NCBI RefSeq assembly: GCF_905147365.1
Contig: NC_056417.1
Location: 15,026,501-15,090,500, forward strand
Origin: Aricia agestis
Taxonomy: Eukaryota > Arthropoda > Insecta > Lepidoptera > Lycaenidae
Length of the DNA stretch: 64,000 nt
Direction: 5' to 3'
In this document: positions 11,368 through 22,091 of the stretch, piece after piece
Numbering within the stretch: the first letter of the stretch is position 1
How the letters are laid out: each line of letters starts with the position of its first letter
Made by a program: the position numbers and the translations under genes
Notes under the pieces: generated by a model
Databases searched by the model: none
The model's input: only the letters and a program-made list of their open reading frames with translations
Told to the model about the DNA's origin: nothing

Positions 11368-11373
<6 letters not shown>
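9816..11373. other. Intergenic DNA without a recognised gene
   Basis: A heavily decayed minus-strand Helitron remnant (CATCAAAATCAATTCAGCG to CTGTCTATCTATCTG) lies at about 10235-10345. The remainder shows no splice-bounded coding region. Confidence 0.4.
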
Positions 11374-11592
<219 letters not shown>

Positions 11593-11786
11593 CAGTGTGT
11601 AACAAAAATAAGTGATAATACTTTAGGGTGTGTACATGTTCCTTGTGGAGAGTTCACTGTGAAAGTAGCAGTGCTGAAAGACGAAAAAAAATTTTTCACT
11701 TTTGTATGGGGAAAGGCCCGAGCGTCACGAGTTTCCCCATACAAAAGTGAAGAAAAATTTTGGTCTTTCAGCGCTGCCACTTTGAC
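11593..11786. repeat. 259-bp-family foldback MITE, truncated copy
   Basis: Begins CAGTGTGTAACAAAAATAAG after TA and folds at CTTTTGTATGGGGAAA. It stops at GCCACTTTGACA, missing the last ~70 bp, where a Helitron fragment takes over. Full copies: 44057-44314, 52928-53186, 58454-58712. Confidence 0.75.
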
Positions 11787-11923
11787 ATAATAAATCGATC
11801 TAGCTAGGAATCATTTTCAGAAAATGTCTTTTTATTCGTGTTTTATCGATAATCGATAAACTGAAAATGTGACTCTTCCTGACATCTATTGGCAAATAAT
11901 AATACTATTTTGTTGTAATGTTG
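11787..11923 (+). mobile_element. Fragment of the 8236-type Helitron variant
   Basis: ATAAATCGATCTAGCTAGG through GACATCTATTGGCAAATAA matches the core plus 3' extension of the elements at 8236-8560 and 49653-49990. It is truncated on both sides. Confidence 0.6.
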
Positions 11924-11970
11924 TTAATTAAACATGTTCAACAATCCAGTGATACTGATCCCAAATTTCT

Positions 11971-12092
11971 AAGGCCTTGATTACACCTACTCGTAGTACC
12001 TACCGAGTACATTGGCCATACAGTGAGAACAGACCATTTGATTGACCGAGAGCACTGTCTCGCCTCTTTACTCGGTAGGTGTTAGCAGCCTT
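11971..12092. repeat. Short MITE (AAGGCCTTGATTACACC termini)
   Basis: AAGGCCTTGATTACACCTAC is matched in inverse by TAGGTGTTAGCAGCCTT, with CTACCGAG/CTCGGTAG pairing inside. No coding content. Confidence 0.55.
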
Positions 12093-12385
12093 GTTACACC
12101 GAGACAATACCTACTCTCGGCCAATCAAATTAACCGAAATTCAAATCAGGGCTTGAGTCCGAAGTGTCAGTGGTCGCTGATTGAATCATGTGGAGTGTTT
12201 TCACTTGACCTCGTGTAGACACGTTCCATTCAGATTACAACTTGTGGCTCAGAGGGCTCTCCAGCTAACTGACTAACTGACATCCATACCAGATATAATA
12301 GACAAACACAACCATTAAATAAGAGTATGGCTGAGTAAAGCTGGTTCAAAATCCACACTTACTATACTATGATGATTGATGAATT
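12093..12385. other. Unassigned spacer
   Basis: Contains ACACCGAGACAATACCTACT, resembling the adjacent MITE arms, so it may be a decayed second copy. No gene seen. Confidence 0.35.
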
Positions 12386-12880
12386 ATCCTACTAATATGT
12401 ATTATAAAGGCGAAAGTTTTGTGAAAAAGAAGAAAGACTTGTGAATTTTTAGGGTTCCGTATCCAAAGGGTAAAAACGGAACCCTATTACTAAGACTTCG
12501 TTGTCTGTCCGTCTGTCTGTCTCCAAGAATGGTAATAATATATAGAGTTGAAATTTTCACAGATTGTGTATATCTGTTGCCGCTATAACAAAAAATACAA
12601 AAAACACAACAAAATTAATATTTGAGCACTCCCATACAACACACGTGATTTTTTTGGCCTTTTTTTGCTCTAAGTATATCAATAATGGTAACAGGTAGGT
12701 ACTTGAATTTTTCACAAAATCCTTAGTTATATTTGTAATTTAATATTTTATAATAATATTAAAATAAAATAAAAAATTAAGAGAGCTGCCATACGAGAAA
12801 CACAATTTTTGGCCTAATTTTGCTCTATAATGGTACGGAACATTTCTTGCGCGAGTCCGACTCGCACTTGGTCGATTATT
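12386..12880 (+). repeat. GGGTTCCGTA-family repeat inserted in a Helitron 5' end
   Basis: The first ~60 bp are a Helitron start (TCCTACTAATATGTATTATA). From about 12446 the common lepidopteran repeat begins with TTTTTAGGGTTCCGTA, carries the GTCTGTCCGTCTGTCTGTCT tract, and ends GAGTCCGACTCGCACTTGG. Other copies: 16881-17420 (minus), 18444-18800, 46018-46083, 56178-56710. Confidence 0.7.
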
Positions 12881-13248
12881 ATGTTTGTTCTTCACGCCTA
12901 CATTGCGACGCGATTTTATAATGCTCAAATGTGTTTGCAGTACAAAAGTGCAATTCTCCTTCGTCGTTTTTTCCCATATAAATATTTTATTGGTAACTGG
13001 GGTTTAATATAGACAAAATCTTAGTAATTTTCTATAGTTTCAAGATATCAACTGCGGCAGTAATGAAGCTAGAGCGCTAGAGCTTGTCAGGTCGAGCGCG
13101 GGAGCCGCTGCATACAATTACACTCAATTACCACCGAGCAGCTTGAATTATTCAATTTGTTGAAATTTAAGACTTAGCTCCAAGACTCGGGTACAATCGA
13201 TTATAAGGGTCAGTTCACATTGCAACGTGGTGGGCGATGCATTTTTAA
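12881..13248. other. Unassigned sequence
   Basis: No gene or repeat family identified, apart from a GGGTCAGTTCACA motif at about 13207 that recurs at 19746. Confidence 0.35.
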
Positions 13249-13431
13249 GGCGACGCCTTGATAATTTGGCTGTAACACAGAACAATCAATCAAAAAGACC
13301 TCTGTGAAAAAAGGGATTCTAATTTCGTCAACAGAGGAGAGTAATTTAAGCTTCCAAAATTTGGTCGCTCATAGAAAACAAGCAATTTAAAACATATCCA
13401 ACACGGTTTTTTACTTTAACGCGGGGTCACT
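13249..13431. repeat. piggyBac-like MITE with TTAA flanks, short copy
   Basis: GGCGACGCCTTGATAATTTG after TTAA (13245-13248) runs to GCGGGGTCACT before TTAA (13432-13435). The terminal GGCGACGCC and GGGGTCACT are imperfect inverses. This copy is uninterrupted at AATTTAAGCTTCC, so it is the empty site for the nested insertion in the copy at 15566-16431. Confidence 0.65.
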
Positions 13432-13494
13432 TTAAATGAGCCATTCTTTGGAATAGGCAGCCTGATACTGCCGTCGGCTGGTCTGCCAATGGTG

Positions 13495-13585
13495 AATATT
13501 ACGCAAAGGTCGGAGCAGAGGGTGCTACTAGGCACTAGCACATGAAGTAAATAATCCGACCAAAATTCGAAATTTTGCACACGGC
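13495..13585 (+). repeat. AATATTACGC...GGAGCAGAGGGTGC repeat
   Basis: Matches the ~100-bp interspersed repeat at 920 with a small duplication (CTAGGCACTAGCACA). Confidence 0.6.
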
Positions 13586-13606
13586 ATATTATCTCCTACT
13601 CTTTCC

Positions 13607-13655
13607 TTAATTGATTCATAGGTGAACGCCCGCTATTCACATATGAATCAATTAA
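13607..13655. repeat. Hairpin, 20-bp stem
   Basis: TTAATTGATTCATAGGTGAA pairs with TTCACATATGAATCAATTAA (19 of 20) around a 9-nt loop. No evidence of expression. Confidence 0.6.
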
Positions 13656-14194
13656 TATATTTTCTCTGATAATGCAAAATAATAATATTATTATTACATA
13701 CTTCACACTTTCGAAAAATATATTACTCTCCTTGCGTAGTTAGGTAAAAATGATTAACAAAAAGTAAAAACATATTCTAAAATTAGTATCCACCTTCCCC
13801 ATGAATAAATTAAAGTATTCGGGTATAATGGACGTTCGTGAGAAACGCCGTCACAGACGCACTAACAATGGAGTTTACATGTTTTTTCCACGCTCATTTT
13901 CCCGTAGACCAGAGTAAGGCTGCGTTATATGGCCATTTTTAGTAAAAAAAGTGGGCCCCGTGCGAGTTTCTTACGCCGGTTCTTCTCGCCGGGTTAGTTT
14001 CCGAACCAGTAGTAGGCATCATGTAGATCAACGTGAAAGTATTTTCTGAAAATCTATTCAGAAATAAAACAATTTTTATTTTTATTTATTTATCATTCGA
14101 CATTATAGGATCTTACGATAGGTGGCTTCGTTTGGGTGGGACTAGAGAGCTATTGCATAGCTTTTATCGCGGGCTCGGTGACCGAACTATGAAA
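13656..14194. other. Mostly unassigned; retroposon-like fragment at 13950-14080
   Basis: TTTCTTACGCCGGTTC and GTTAGTTTCCGAACCAGTAG are the inverse of the repeat at 8565-8695. Nothing else recognised. Confidence 0.4.
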
Positions 14195-14395
14195 TTCCGT
14201 AACGAAAATAAACCTAAGACTCTCCACTCCGACCGGCACAGCTCTAACTTCGTTTCAGTTCGGCAGACTTCGGCATGGTGTTTGTGTGCATGCGGATGCG
14301 ACTAGACTAGACGTATGCGAATTAAAATTACATAAGTTGATAGAAAATGCTATGCTAGTGCTTTACCGCGGCAGTCCCCGAGTGCCACTCGTTAT
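14195..14395 (+). repeat. ~200-bp interspersed repeat, copy 1
   Basis: TTCCGTAACGAAAATAAACC, GACGTATGCGAATTAAAATT, TGATAGAAAATGCTATGC and GAGTGCCACTCGT are shared in order with the inverted copy at 61560-61770 in the lipocalin intron. Probably a short retroposon; family not named. Confidence 0.55.
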
Positions 14396-14578
14396 TTTAT
14401 TCGCAAGTTGTATCATAATTTAATAACGCTGTTTTACGAGACCATGATATCGAATCAGGCCGTTTATACCGAAGCCTTGTAAGTTGGATCGAAGATAAGA
14501 GAGTCGATTTCTGACACTCGAAAAACCCGCATACCTGTTATAGATATATGCCATACGGTACGGTTCCCCGTGTTCAAA

Positions 14579-14622
14579 AGTATAGCAAGTGAGCACAGTT
14601 CTGTGTGCTCACTTGCTATACT
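14579..14622. repeat. Perfect 19-bp-stem hairpin
   Basis: AGTATAGCAAGTGAGCACA, loop GTTCTG, then the exact complement. Size and loop resemble a small pre-miRNA, but the perfect complementarity and lack of other support leave it as a structural repeat. Confidence 0.6.
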
Positions 14623-15561
14623 TAGCTTATATACTTAGCAAATAAAAGCAGTTCTGCAGTAGCTTCAAACTTATTAAAACAAACAATAAAATCTCACTTA
14701 TTTTTATTGAAGTAGAAAATTTTGTGTCATTATTCTAATAAAATAACCCAAAGAGTTTAATTAATTCCAATTGTGTCATCACACAAAATAGAGCAGTCCT
14801 ATTGTGCCGGCGAAATAATTAGTAAATTATGTCCCACGAAATTGTACTGAGTCAGCCTTTGTTGCTGCTGCCTCGGAATTACCTACCTAAATATTTTGGA
14901 GGAAAAACTTATTTAGTTCATGTTTCGGTACGAAATCTAAATGGAATAGTGACATTTTTTAGAATTTTTTTAACATTTTACATCGACTACTTTCAAATTC
15001 CTGATAAAATAATATGATATAAATTAGTTTGATTAAAAAACCAGAAAATTTATGATTTCGGATTCAATAAACATTTTTCAAAATTTCACCCATGAATATA
15101 GATATGGTAAAATAGAGATTCCGAGGAATTCATGCAGGTGAAGCCGTGATATAAAGCAAGTTGGCTGTTATTTTATCATAATATACAAAAAGATAAAAAC
15201 TTATAATCACGTCAAAACAAAAAAAACCTATTATAATATCTTGCACCATTATGAACGCTCGCTAAAGTATAATATTATACACTTACAAAATTCTCTATTC
15301 ACTTGTGAGTTTTTGTTCGACATAGCCACAAGTGTTTTTATCGAGTGTTGTTGACCTATTTAATATAAGGTAAATGAGTTATTGTGTTTCTAATTTCATA
15401 ATTAGGTACAGTCGAGGGGAGATTTAAACCAAGTTTTTAACATGGTTCTCTGATAGACGAATATTTTCCGCATTTGTAATATTAGTAGTATAGCATACCA
15501 AACTATACTAAAAATGATAATGAATACCTTAAAAAGTCGGTCTTTCTACTATCTCCTCAAG
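14623..15561. other. AT-rich intergenic DNA, no gene seen
   Basis: The open frame at 14829-15017 has AT-driven composition and no splice or homology support. Confidence 0.4.
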
Positions 15562-15565
15562 TTAA

Positions 15566-16431
15566 GGCGACGCCTTGATAATTTGGCTGTAGCGATATCG
15601 ATTTTTCTCAGCAATGATTAAAGCTAAGAAATTAAAGTTCATTGTCAGTATTCATCATGTCTTTGTCTTTGAATTACCCATAGCATAACACGATTCAACT
15701 TTTATAACACAGAATAATCAATCAAAAAGACCTCTGTTAAAAAAATGGTTTCCTATTTTGCCAACAGAGGAGAGTGATTTAAGAGGATACAACAGCGGCT
15801 AGAGAAATGAAAAAAAAGTACATGTAATATCAGAAAATCCAGAAAATCAACGATTCGTTGTCCCCCGATTCCTTCTCCAAAACTTAACCGATTTAAGTAC
15901 TTTTTTCATTAAAGATTAAAAAAAGGCTTGAGCTGTGTTCCTATGTTTTGCTTTTTTTGTATAATCTAGCCAAATCTGTTTTCTGGACGTTTGAACACAG
16001 TGGAAAATCTGGCCATTTTTTGGGTTTTTGAACGTTCATATCTTATTTAATAATTAAATTATGAAAAAAAAGAAAACATAGGGACATTGTATTAGTTGCC
16101 GTAGATATTCAGGAAAAAAATTATAACTCTACTAGCATTATCCAGGGAGGAAACAGGGGACAACGTTTGTATGGAAAAAAGGGCGGTGTGGAATCCTCTT
16201 AAGCTTCCAAAATTTGTACATAGATTGGTTCACATTGGAAGCATACACTTTAATTTGCCCATAGCTTAAATATGAAATGTATTTATGGTTTTTAAATTAC
16301 GCGACAAAAACCATTTTGTGGCTTACGGCCTTTCTATTTTTTGCGCTTCCATTGTTTGTTTTCTATGGCCGGCCTCTCATAGAAAACAAGGAATCTTAAA
16401 CATATCCAACACGGTTTTACGCGGCGTCACT
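15566..16431. repeat. piggyBac-like MITE with TTAA flanks, long copy
   Basis: Flanked by TTAA at 15562-15565 and 16432-16435. It shares both ends with 13249-13431 but has ~110 bp extra after GGCTGTA and a nested 416-bp element at 15783-16198. No transposase. Confidence 0.65.
15783..16198. mobile_element. Nested piggyBac-like non-autonomous element, TTAA target
   Basis: The ends GAGGATACA and TGGAATCCTC are inverse over the first 7 bp and are bordered by TTAA (15779-15782 and 16199-16202). The empty site is visible at 13345-13355. A second copy lies inverted at 33865-34330, also with TTAA at its GAG end. Confidence 0.75.
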
Positions 16432-16435
16432 TTAA

Positions 16436-16880
16436 AACTTTAGGCCCCTGATTCTTCTGTGATGAAGGTATGGAGTTACTTAATACTTTACGCCCGCGAA
16501 TGCATACCTACCTGAATTTAAAAAATACTAGATACTCGGATTTCGTCACTAACGAACTCTGCTTCTCTTGCTTTGGCATATTGGAAAAGGCACATAAAAG
16601 ACAAGAATAACAAGGTTTACTTGTTTAAGGCTAATCCTAACTATTTAAACCTCGCGTAACCCCACTAAATAATATAGTTATTAACAGCCATGTTAACTAT
16701 AATTTAACAAAATATTATTATGATATAACATCTTGCGTGCACACATAACCTTGGCAGCATGATTTATTGCAATTCTTTGCTTTTTTGTTAACAACAGAGC
16801 AAACCGTGTCTTTGTAACAAATTGATTTCATTTTTATATTAATACAAGAACAACTTACTTTTTGCGCTGGTTTTAAGTAA
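16436..16880. other. Unassigned sequence
   Basis: No gene or known repeat recognised. The cysteine-containing open frame on the minus strand at 16718-16930 runs into a repeat and is not supported. Confidence 0.35.
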
Positions 16881-17420
16881 AAAATGGGCCAAGTGCGAGT
16901 TGCACTCGCGCACAAAGGGTTCCGTACCATTATAGAACAAAAATTGTGTTTTTTGTATATGAGCCCCCGTTAATTATTTATTTTACTTTTATTTTATTAT
17001 TAACGAGCTTTTGCCGCGGCTTCGCTCGCGTTAAGAAGTATTATTATATACAAACTTTCATCCCCTATTTGAACCCCTTGGGGTTGGAATTTATGAAAAT
17101 CCTTTCTTAGCGGATGCCTACGTTATAACATCTACCTGCATGCCAAATTTCAGCCCGATCCGTCCAGTGGTTTGGGATGTGCGTTGATAGATCACTATGT
17201 CACCTTTGAGTTTTATAAATTTGAAAAAAATGGCAAAAAAATCACGTTTATTGTATGTATTGTAAATATTTAATTTATTTTGTTTTTAGTGTAAATTTCA
17301 ACTCTCTAGCTATTACCGTTCTTGAGTTACAGTCTGGAGACAGACAGACAGACGGACAGACATCGAAGTCTTAGTAATAGGGTCCCGTTTTCACCCTTTG
17401 GGTACGGAACCCTAAAAAAC
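16881..17420 (-). repeat. GGGTTCCGTA-family repeat with a nested Helitron-like piece
   Basis: Minus-strand copy from TTTTTAGGGTTCCGTACCCA (17420 side) to GCACTTGGCCCATTTTT. About 17002-17230 is a different element (GCTTTTGCCGCGGCTTCGCT; CAGCCCGATCCGTCCAGTGG), inserted where other copies are continuous. Confidence 0.65.
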
Positions 17421-17573
17421 GATTTACTGTTTTTCTGTCCGTTATCTTTTCACACCAGAACGCGCTTAACCGACTTTGATGAAATTTTCTATGGACTATG
17501 GAGGTATTTTTAAGCTTCGGGAACAAAATTCGGGAAGAAATTTGACAGTTTTCAGCAATGAGTTTCTAAAATA

Positions 17574-18190
17574 CTAGAGTAGCAATGTCTTACAAAAGAT
17601 TCTCAGCAGAATGCGTAACCACTTTTTTGTTCAAAAGACAATGTCAAGTCATATATTCGTTATGTCATTATGTATGTGAGATATGCCTGCAGGCATCTTC
17701 GAAGTGGCAACGCGTTGCTACCGTAAACTTCCAATCTAGTTACGTTAGTAACATAGAATATCATTGATATTTTGTAAAAAATATTGACTTTATCATAGTT
17801 TTTTTCAATTCTTGTCTCTGGGACTCAGCTGATCTCAGACTGGCCGTTTGAGCATTGTCTCATCTAATAGTATCTAAAATTAAATAAAAAAAAACAGTAA
17901 TTCATTTTCAATTTGTCAACTTGTTGTCAACAGACTTCAACCATAAATAAAAGAGTATAATTCGTATGTATAGCAAATATCTGTCATTTTTCCTAGTAGT
18001 AGTATCGTAGTGTGTGTAACGTTTTATTTGTTAAAAATATATATGATAAAAGCATAATTTTAAAATAAAATTAGCTCGATGCACTCCTTCACCATATAAA
18101 CTATAACTGTGCGAAATTTCATGCACCTACGTTTCCCCATTTTTTGTAAAAAGGGTTACAAAGCTTTTCTCTCACGTATTAATATATAGA
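17574..18190 (-). mobile_element. Non-autonomous Helitron, short copy (617 bp)
   Basis: On the minus strand it starts TCTATATATTAATACGTGAG after A and ends CTAG before T, with an ATTCTGCTGAGAAT hairpin upstream of the end. It is collinear with 59135-60859 but lacks the nested Helitron, the retroposon and the 495-bp THAP-like segment. It therefore serves as the empty-site reference for those insertions. Confidence 0.8.
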
Positions 18191-18263
18191 TTTCACAGCA
18201 ACATCTAAGTAGTAGAATATTATAATTCGCTGCTATATCACGACCGCTATGTAACGGTACCGC

Positions 18264-18420
18264 ATTTTAACCCCCGACAAAAAAGGGGGGTGTTATAAGT
18301 CTAACGTGTCTGTCTGTCGGTCTGTCTGTTAATTGTCTGTCTGTGTAGGTCTGTCCTTGGCATCATAGCACCTAAACGAGTGACTTGACTGAAGCTCGAG
18401 AGTGTTTTAGCTATTATAGA
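18264..18420 (+). repeat. ACCCCCGACAAAAAAGGGG repeat, copy 1
   Basis: ACCCCCGACAAAAAAGGGGG, GTGTTATAAGT, (GTCT)n and CATCATAGCACC in order. Copies at 19112-19275 and 52741-52850. A common lepidopteran interspersed repeat; class uncertain. Confidence 0.55.
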
Positions 18421-18443
18421 ATTTTGAAATTAGGGGTTCTTTT

Positions 18444-18800
18444 TAGGGTTCCGTACCCAAAGGGTAAAAACGGACCCAATTACTGAGACTTCGATGCCTG
18501 TCCGTCTGTCTGTCTGTCTGTCCGTCTGTCTGTCCGTCCGTCTGTCCGTCTGTCTCCAGGCTGTATCTCAAGAACTGCTATAGCTAGACTTCTGAAATTT
18601 TCACAGATTGTATACTTCTGGTGCCGCTATAACAACAAATACTAAAAACAAAATTAAGTTAATATTTAAGGGGGTCTCCCATATAACAAACATAATTTTT
18701 TTTACCTTTTTGGCTCGAAATCCATAATGGCAACATACATACGTGTACAACGTTGACACTTGAAATTTTCACAAAATCCTCAATTATGTAACTTGGCCGA
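18444..18800 (+). repeat. GGGTTCCGTA-family repeat, 3'-truncated
   Basis: TTTTTAGGGTTCCGTACCCA followed by a long (GTCT/GTCC)n tract and ATTTTCACAGATTGTATAC. The GAGTCCGACTCGCACTTGG end is missing. Confidence 0.7.
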
Positions 18801-19111
18801 TTATTAAACTTCTTCATTAAACATTATTTAACAGAACTAACGAAATTTTCAACAATAGACGTGACCCAGTTAGCAGCAATAAGGTATGCAGATTAAACCG
18901 TATGCTAAATAGGGATCACGGTATCTACATGATACCGAGTTTGTAATCAATAATTCGTACTGCGATAATGTGGAATATGCGAATATTATGAACTAGCGGA
19001 CTGGTCACCAGATGGTGAGCGATAGCAGAAGAGGATAAATAGTTAGGAGCATAAATAGTTAGGAGGAGTATTAACTCTAATGTTGCGATCTCTTAGGCCG
19101 TGCGCCCATTG

Positions 19112-19275
19112 CGACTTTTAAAAAAGAGGGGTGTTATAAGTTTGACGTGTCTGTCTGTCGGTCTGTCTGTCTGTCTGTCTGTCTGTGGCATCGTAGCATC
19201 CAAACGGGTGGACCGATTTTTATCTAGTCTTTTTTGTTTGAAAGCTGACTTACTCGAGAGTGTTCTTAGCTATAG
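19112..19275 (+). repeat. Repeat of the GACGTGTCTGTCTGTC type, copy 2
   Basis: AAAAGAGGGGTGTTATAAG, GACGTG(TCTG)n, GGCATCGTAGCATCCAAACG and CTCGAGAGTGTTCTTAGC match the repeat at 18264. Confidence 0.6.
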
Positions 19276-19454
19276 TTCATCATCATCAGCCTGCTCCGTA
19301 CTGAAAAATCGCGGTTCATCTGGTTCGTGAAGGGCCGATTAGCAACTTGCAGTCGTTTGGTGGGCTTTATTGCATTCTAGTTCATAAATGAAATAAAATT
19401 AAATTAAGAAATTTAAAAAAACCCCCGCCAAACAACTTTAAAAAGTAATGAAAT

Positions 19455-19627
19455 TGTGGCGGTACCCACAATTCGCCTAACATTCCTGCATCGCGCTATC
19501 GAAGTTTCGGAGAACGGCAAGATATATACAACGTCTGAAATGACGTCAGTGGGCTTCGGCCTGACCGAGCATGCGATCTCGCTCGGTCGGAAGATCTTCC
19601 TTTTCGGCCGCCACTAACAACGTTAAA
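19455..19627 (+). repeat. LTR-like/TATA-containing short repeat, copy 2
   Basis: Plus-strand copy of the 9073-9245 repeat, from TGTGGCGGTACCCACAATTC to CCGCCACTAACAACGTT, including AGATATATAC. Confidence 0.55.
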
Positions 19628-19663
19628 AAATAATATATTTTACTGACTTTAAGTTTAAATACG

Positions 19664-19882
19664 TAATTCCTAAGTGTAAAGTGATATTTTAGTCCATAAT
19701 TGTTGTCAAGGTGTGTCGGGGGACCGCTAATGTAGATAGTTTAAGGGTCAGTTCACAGCGAACCAAATCGAGACAATCAGTGACATGGCGATACAAAATG
19801 CAAAAGACACTGTTGGCGCGCGGTCCCCCGACACACCGTGACAACAATTATGGACTAAAATATCACTTTACACTTAGGAATT
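19664..19882. repeat. Foldback element with ~65-bp perfect TIRs
   Basis: TAATTCCTAAGTGTAAAGTG runs through GGTGTGTCGGGGGACCGC, and the whole arm recurs inverted, ending CACTTTACACTTAGGAATTA. The ~80-bp centre (GGGTCAGTTCACAGCGAACC) is unrelated to the arms and looks like part of another MITE. Confidence 0.75.
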
Positions 19883-20450
19883 ATTGTAGCGATGCAGTCG
19901 CGATACTGTCGCATATTTGCATCGATACAGTCGCGATACAGTCGCTAGCTGTGTATTTTGTATGGAGGCGAAGGCCCTTAAGGTGACTTTCCGATCTTTG
20001 CCGCGAGCGAGTGCGACCGTCAAAAATTCATATTATAATATTCATTTTTATGACATAGGCCCTAGGTTTTATTTTAGCGGCGCGGCGGCAGCATGGGCCG
20101 CCAGTCGCCACACACAATATGTTATTAGAAAATGATACATAATAAATAATAATATACATAATAATATAGTCCATAGACTATGCCTATGCCATAAAGTGGC
20201 ATTGTCACTTTTAGGTAATACAACAAAGGGTCGAGACTCGAGGCGAAGCGATGCACTTTAAAAATATGAGTCTTAGGTCTTCTTCACAGCAGACCTAAGG
20301 GTCAGTTGTCATTCTTGGAGGCACAGAATAATGGCCAATTTACAATATTAAAATCCAGTGATCCAATCCAGTGCTGGATTCGATAACTGGATTGGAGTAA
20401 GCCAGCGTTGTTTCACGCCGGCGCGGACGGCGCTTATATTATGTGGCCTG
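19883..20450. other. Unassigned; (GATACAGTCGC) short direct repeats
   Basis: GCGATACTGTCGC, GATACAGTCGCGATACAGTC form short direct repeats at 19888-19948. No gene recognised. Confidence 0.4.
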
Positions 20451-20604
20451 TAGACAAGTGGCAAAGCGCTAACGCTAACGCAAGCGCTACAAAATGTATG
20501 CGATTTGACATTAGTCATCGCTTCACTAGCGAATACTAATGTCAAATCCATACATTTTGTAGCGCTAGCGTTAGCGTTAGCGTAAGCGTTTTGCCACTTG
20601 TCTA
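20451..20604. repeat. Foldback MITE built on GCTAACGC repeats
   Basis: TAGACAAGTGGCAAAGCGCT pairs with AAGCGTTTTGCCACTTGTCTA across 154 bp, with internal GATTTGACATTAGT/ACTAATGTCAAATC. TA borders both ends. Confidence 0.75.
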
Positions 20605-20732
20605 TGGGGGCTGGTAGAGCAGACCCATTAGAGCTGAAGCAGGCAATTCCAAATTGGAATAATTTTATGAAGGATAGAATTAAAGTCACTATTTTTTATT
20701 AATTTTTATCCATTACTTAGGTTAATTGGTTA

Positions 20733-20950
20733 TCCATACTAATATTATAAATGCGAAAGTGTGTCTGTCTATCTGTCTGTCTGTCTGTTACCTCTTCACG
20801 CCCAAACCGCTTGACCGATTTTGCTGAAATTTGGCATGGAGATACTTTGAGTCCCGGGAAAGGACATAGGATACTTTTTATCCCGAAAAAATGTACGGTT
20901 CCGCCGCGATAAACGAGTTTTTGCGCAACGGAGTTGCTGGCGTTATCTAG
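20733..20950 (+). mobile_element. Lep1-like Helitron, complete
   Basis: TCCATACTAATATTATAAATG after A, (GTCT)n, TTGACCGATTTTGCTGAAAT, GTCCCGGGAAAGGACATAGG, then the GCGCAACGGAGTTGC hairpin and TATCTAG before T. The best full-length example of the family in the window; 218 bp. Confidence 0.85.
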
Positions 20951-20982
20951 TCCATCTATAATATCGGCGATACACTATTACA

Positions 20983-21319
20983 ATGAATACCAATATGAAT
21001 AACTATGAAGCTCGCGCACTTCAATACACTGAATGCACGCCCAAAGTGCTGACATCTTTGGATAATAGCACCGCTATTATTTATAATAAATCACCAAGCG
21101 AATATCGCCCCTATCGTAACACATTAGCGTCCAGAAACGCGTGCAACATTTTGACAGATGGCACGCGCTGGCACGAGGCGCGAGACGAAGAGTAATGGCA
21201 CACAAAACACAAGACTACCGGGCATTACGCCTAATTCATTAATTTTATAATCTCACCTAACAAAAAAACGACCCTAAAATATGATGCAATGAGTCCAAAT
21301 TCGTACAAAACATTCATTA
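20983..21319 (+). other. Upstream region of the Ggamma gene with a small open frame
   Basis: A 70-codon frame (20983-21195, polar) is open but has no recognisable domain. It lies between a Helitron and the CpG-richer promoter area. It could be a chance frame or an unrecognised upstream exon; I favour chance. Confidence 0.25.
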
Positions 21320-21677
21320 ACTAAATTTGCGCATGGCGCGCGTGTGCGGGGTTGTCATAGAAACTGTAACAGCGTGCGCGCGCAGTCACAAACACCAGCA
21401 CAGCTACATGTGTGAGTGAGTCGGGCGGGATACAGTCGATAACTAAAGCGTTTACAGCGATCCCCCTCAATATTTCCTCGTACACACCACACATATTACT
21501 CATCGCGACTCACTTTATACAATCCACTACTTTTAATTACTCAAATATGAGTAACATAGCGTGTAATCGTGACGTCGTGTCCGAGTTGTTTTGTGTGCGA
21601 CAGTACTGCGCCCACAGCGGCGCGTGTCCGTACACGGGTCTGATGTGTGTGTATGCTTATACCACAGATTCTGCGCC
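21320..21677 (+). promoter_or_regulatory. Ggamma30A: Probable promoter / 5' UTR of the Ggamma30A-like gene
   Basis: This stretch is clearly richer in G+C and CpG than its surroundings (GCGCGCGTGTGCGGGG, GCGTGCGCGCGCAGTCAC) and free of repeats. It leads into the start codon. CAGTCAC at about 21380 resembles an arthropod initiator, and TATACCACAG just before ATTCTGCGCC could be a 5'-UTR splice acceptor. Neither can be decided without transcript data. Confidence 0.35.
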
Positions 21678-21790
21678 ATGGATCCCAGTATTCTCGCGAC
21701 CATGGACAAGGAGGCACTGAAGAAGCAGATCGAAAACATGAAGTATCAAGCTTCAATGGAGCGCTGGCCGCTATCGAAAAGCATCGCAGC
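21678..21790 (+). CDS. Ggamma30A: G-protein gamma subunit (Ggamma30A type), exon 1
   Basis: Encodes the first 37 residues plus two bases of codon 38 of a 72-aa heterotrimeric G-protein gamma subunit. The family forms an obligate membrane-bound dimer with G-beta; in Drosophila the 30A form is the photoreceptor gamma acting with Gq and Gbeta76C. The exon begins MDPSILATMDKEALKKQIEN and contains the amphipathic N-terminal helix (ALKKQIENMKYQASMER) that forms the coiled coil with G-beta. It ends WPLSKSIA plus GC before a consensus GTGAGT donor. The spliced product is exactly the length of the fly protein. The ATG has a good context (GCGCCATGG) and is the only one giving the family N-terminus. Assignment to the 30A rather than the gamma1 subtype rests on remembered family sequence. 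Confidence 0.95.
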
Positions 21791-22091
21791 GTGAGTACAC
21801 CTTACATTAGACATAGTGAGGTGACATCGTAGAATTAGTACAATCGGGAGTGATATGCATGCGATTATAGTGCTTGTTTCGTATAATGTAAGTTGTACAA
21901 TCCCGTGGCGGGTTCCCGTGCCCAATGATTAAATCAGGCGGTTTATATGATTATGACGAGTCGCTGAAGGGCTGAAGTTCCGCCCTAAGCGTCTCTTTAA
22001 GTCAAATTTGTGTAATGTTCATATCTTTTATGGCCCTTGATAAGTAACTCTACATTTTCATAATCTACTCAAAATGTCCTACTTAATGTAA

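Noticed and set aside
18490..18555. CRISPR-like or satellite array of GTCTGTC units
   Set aside because: It is the internal simple repeat of known interspersed elements; no spacers of even length.
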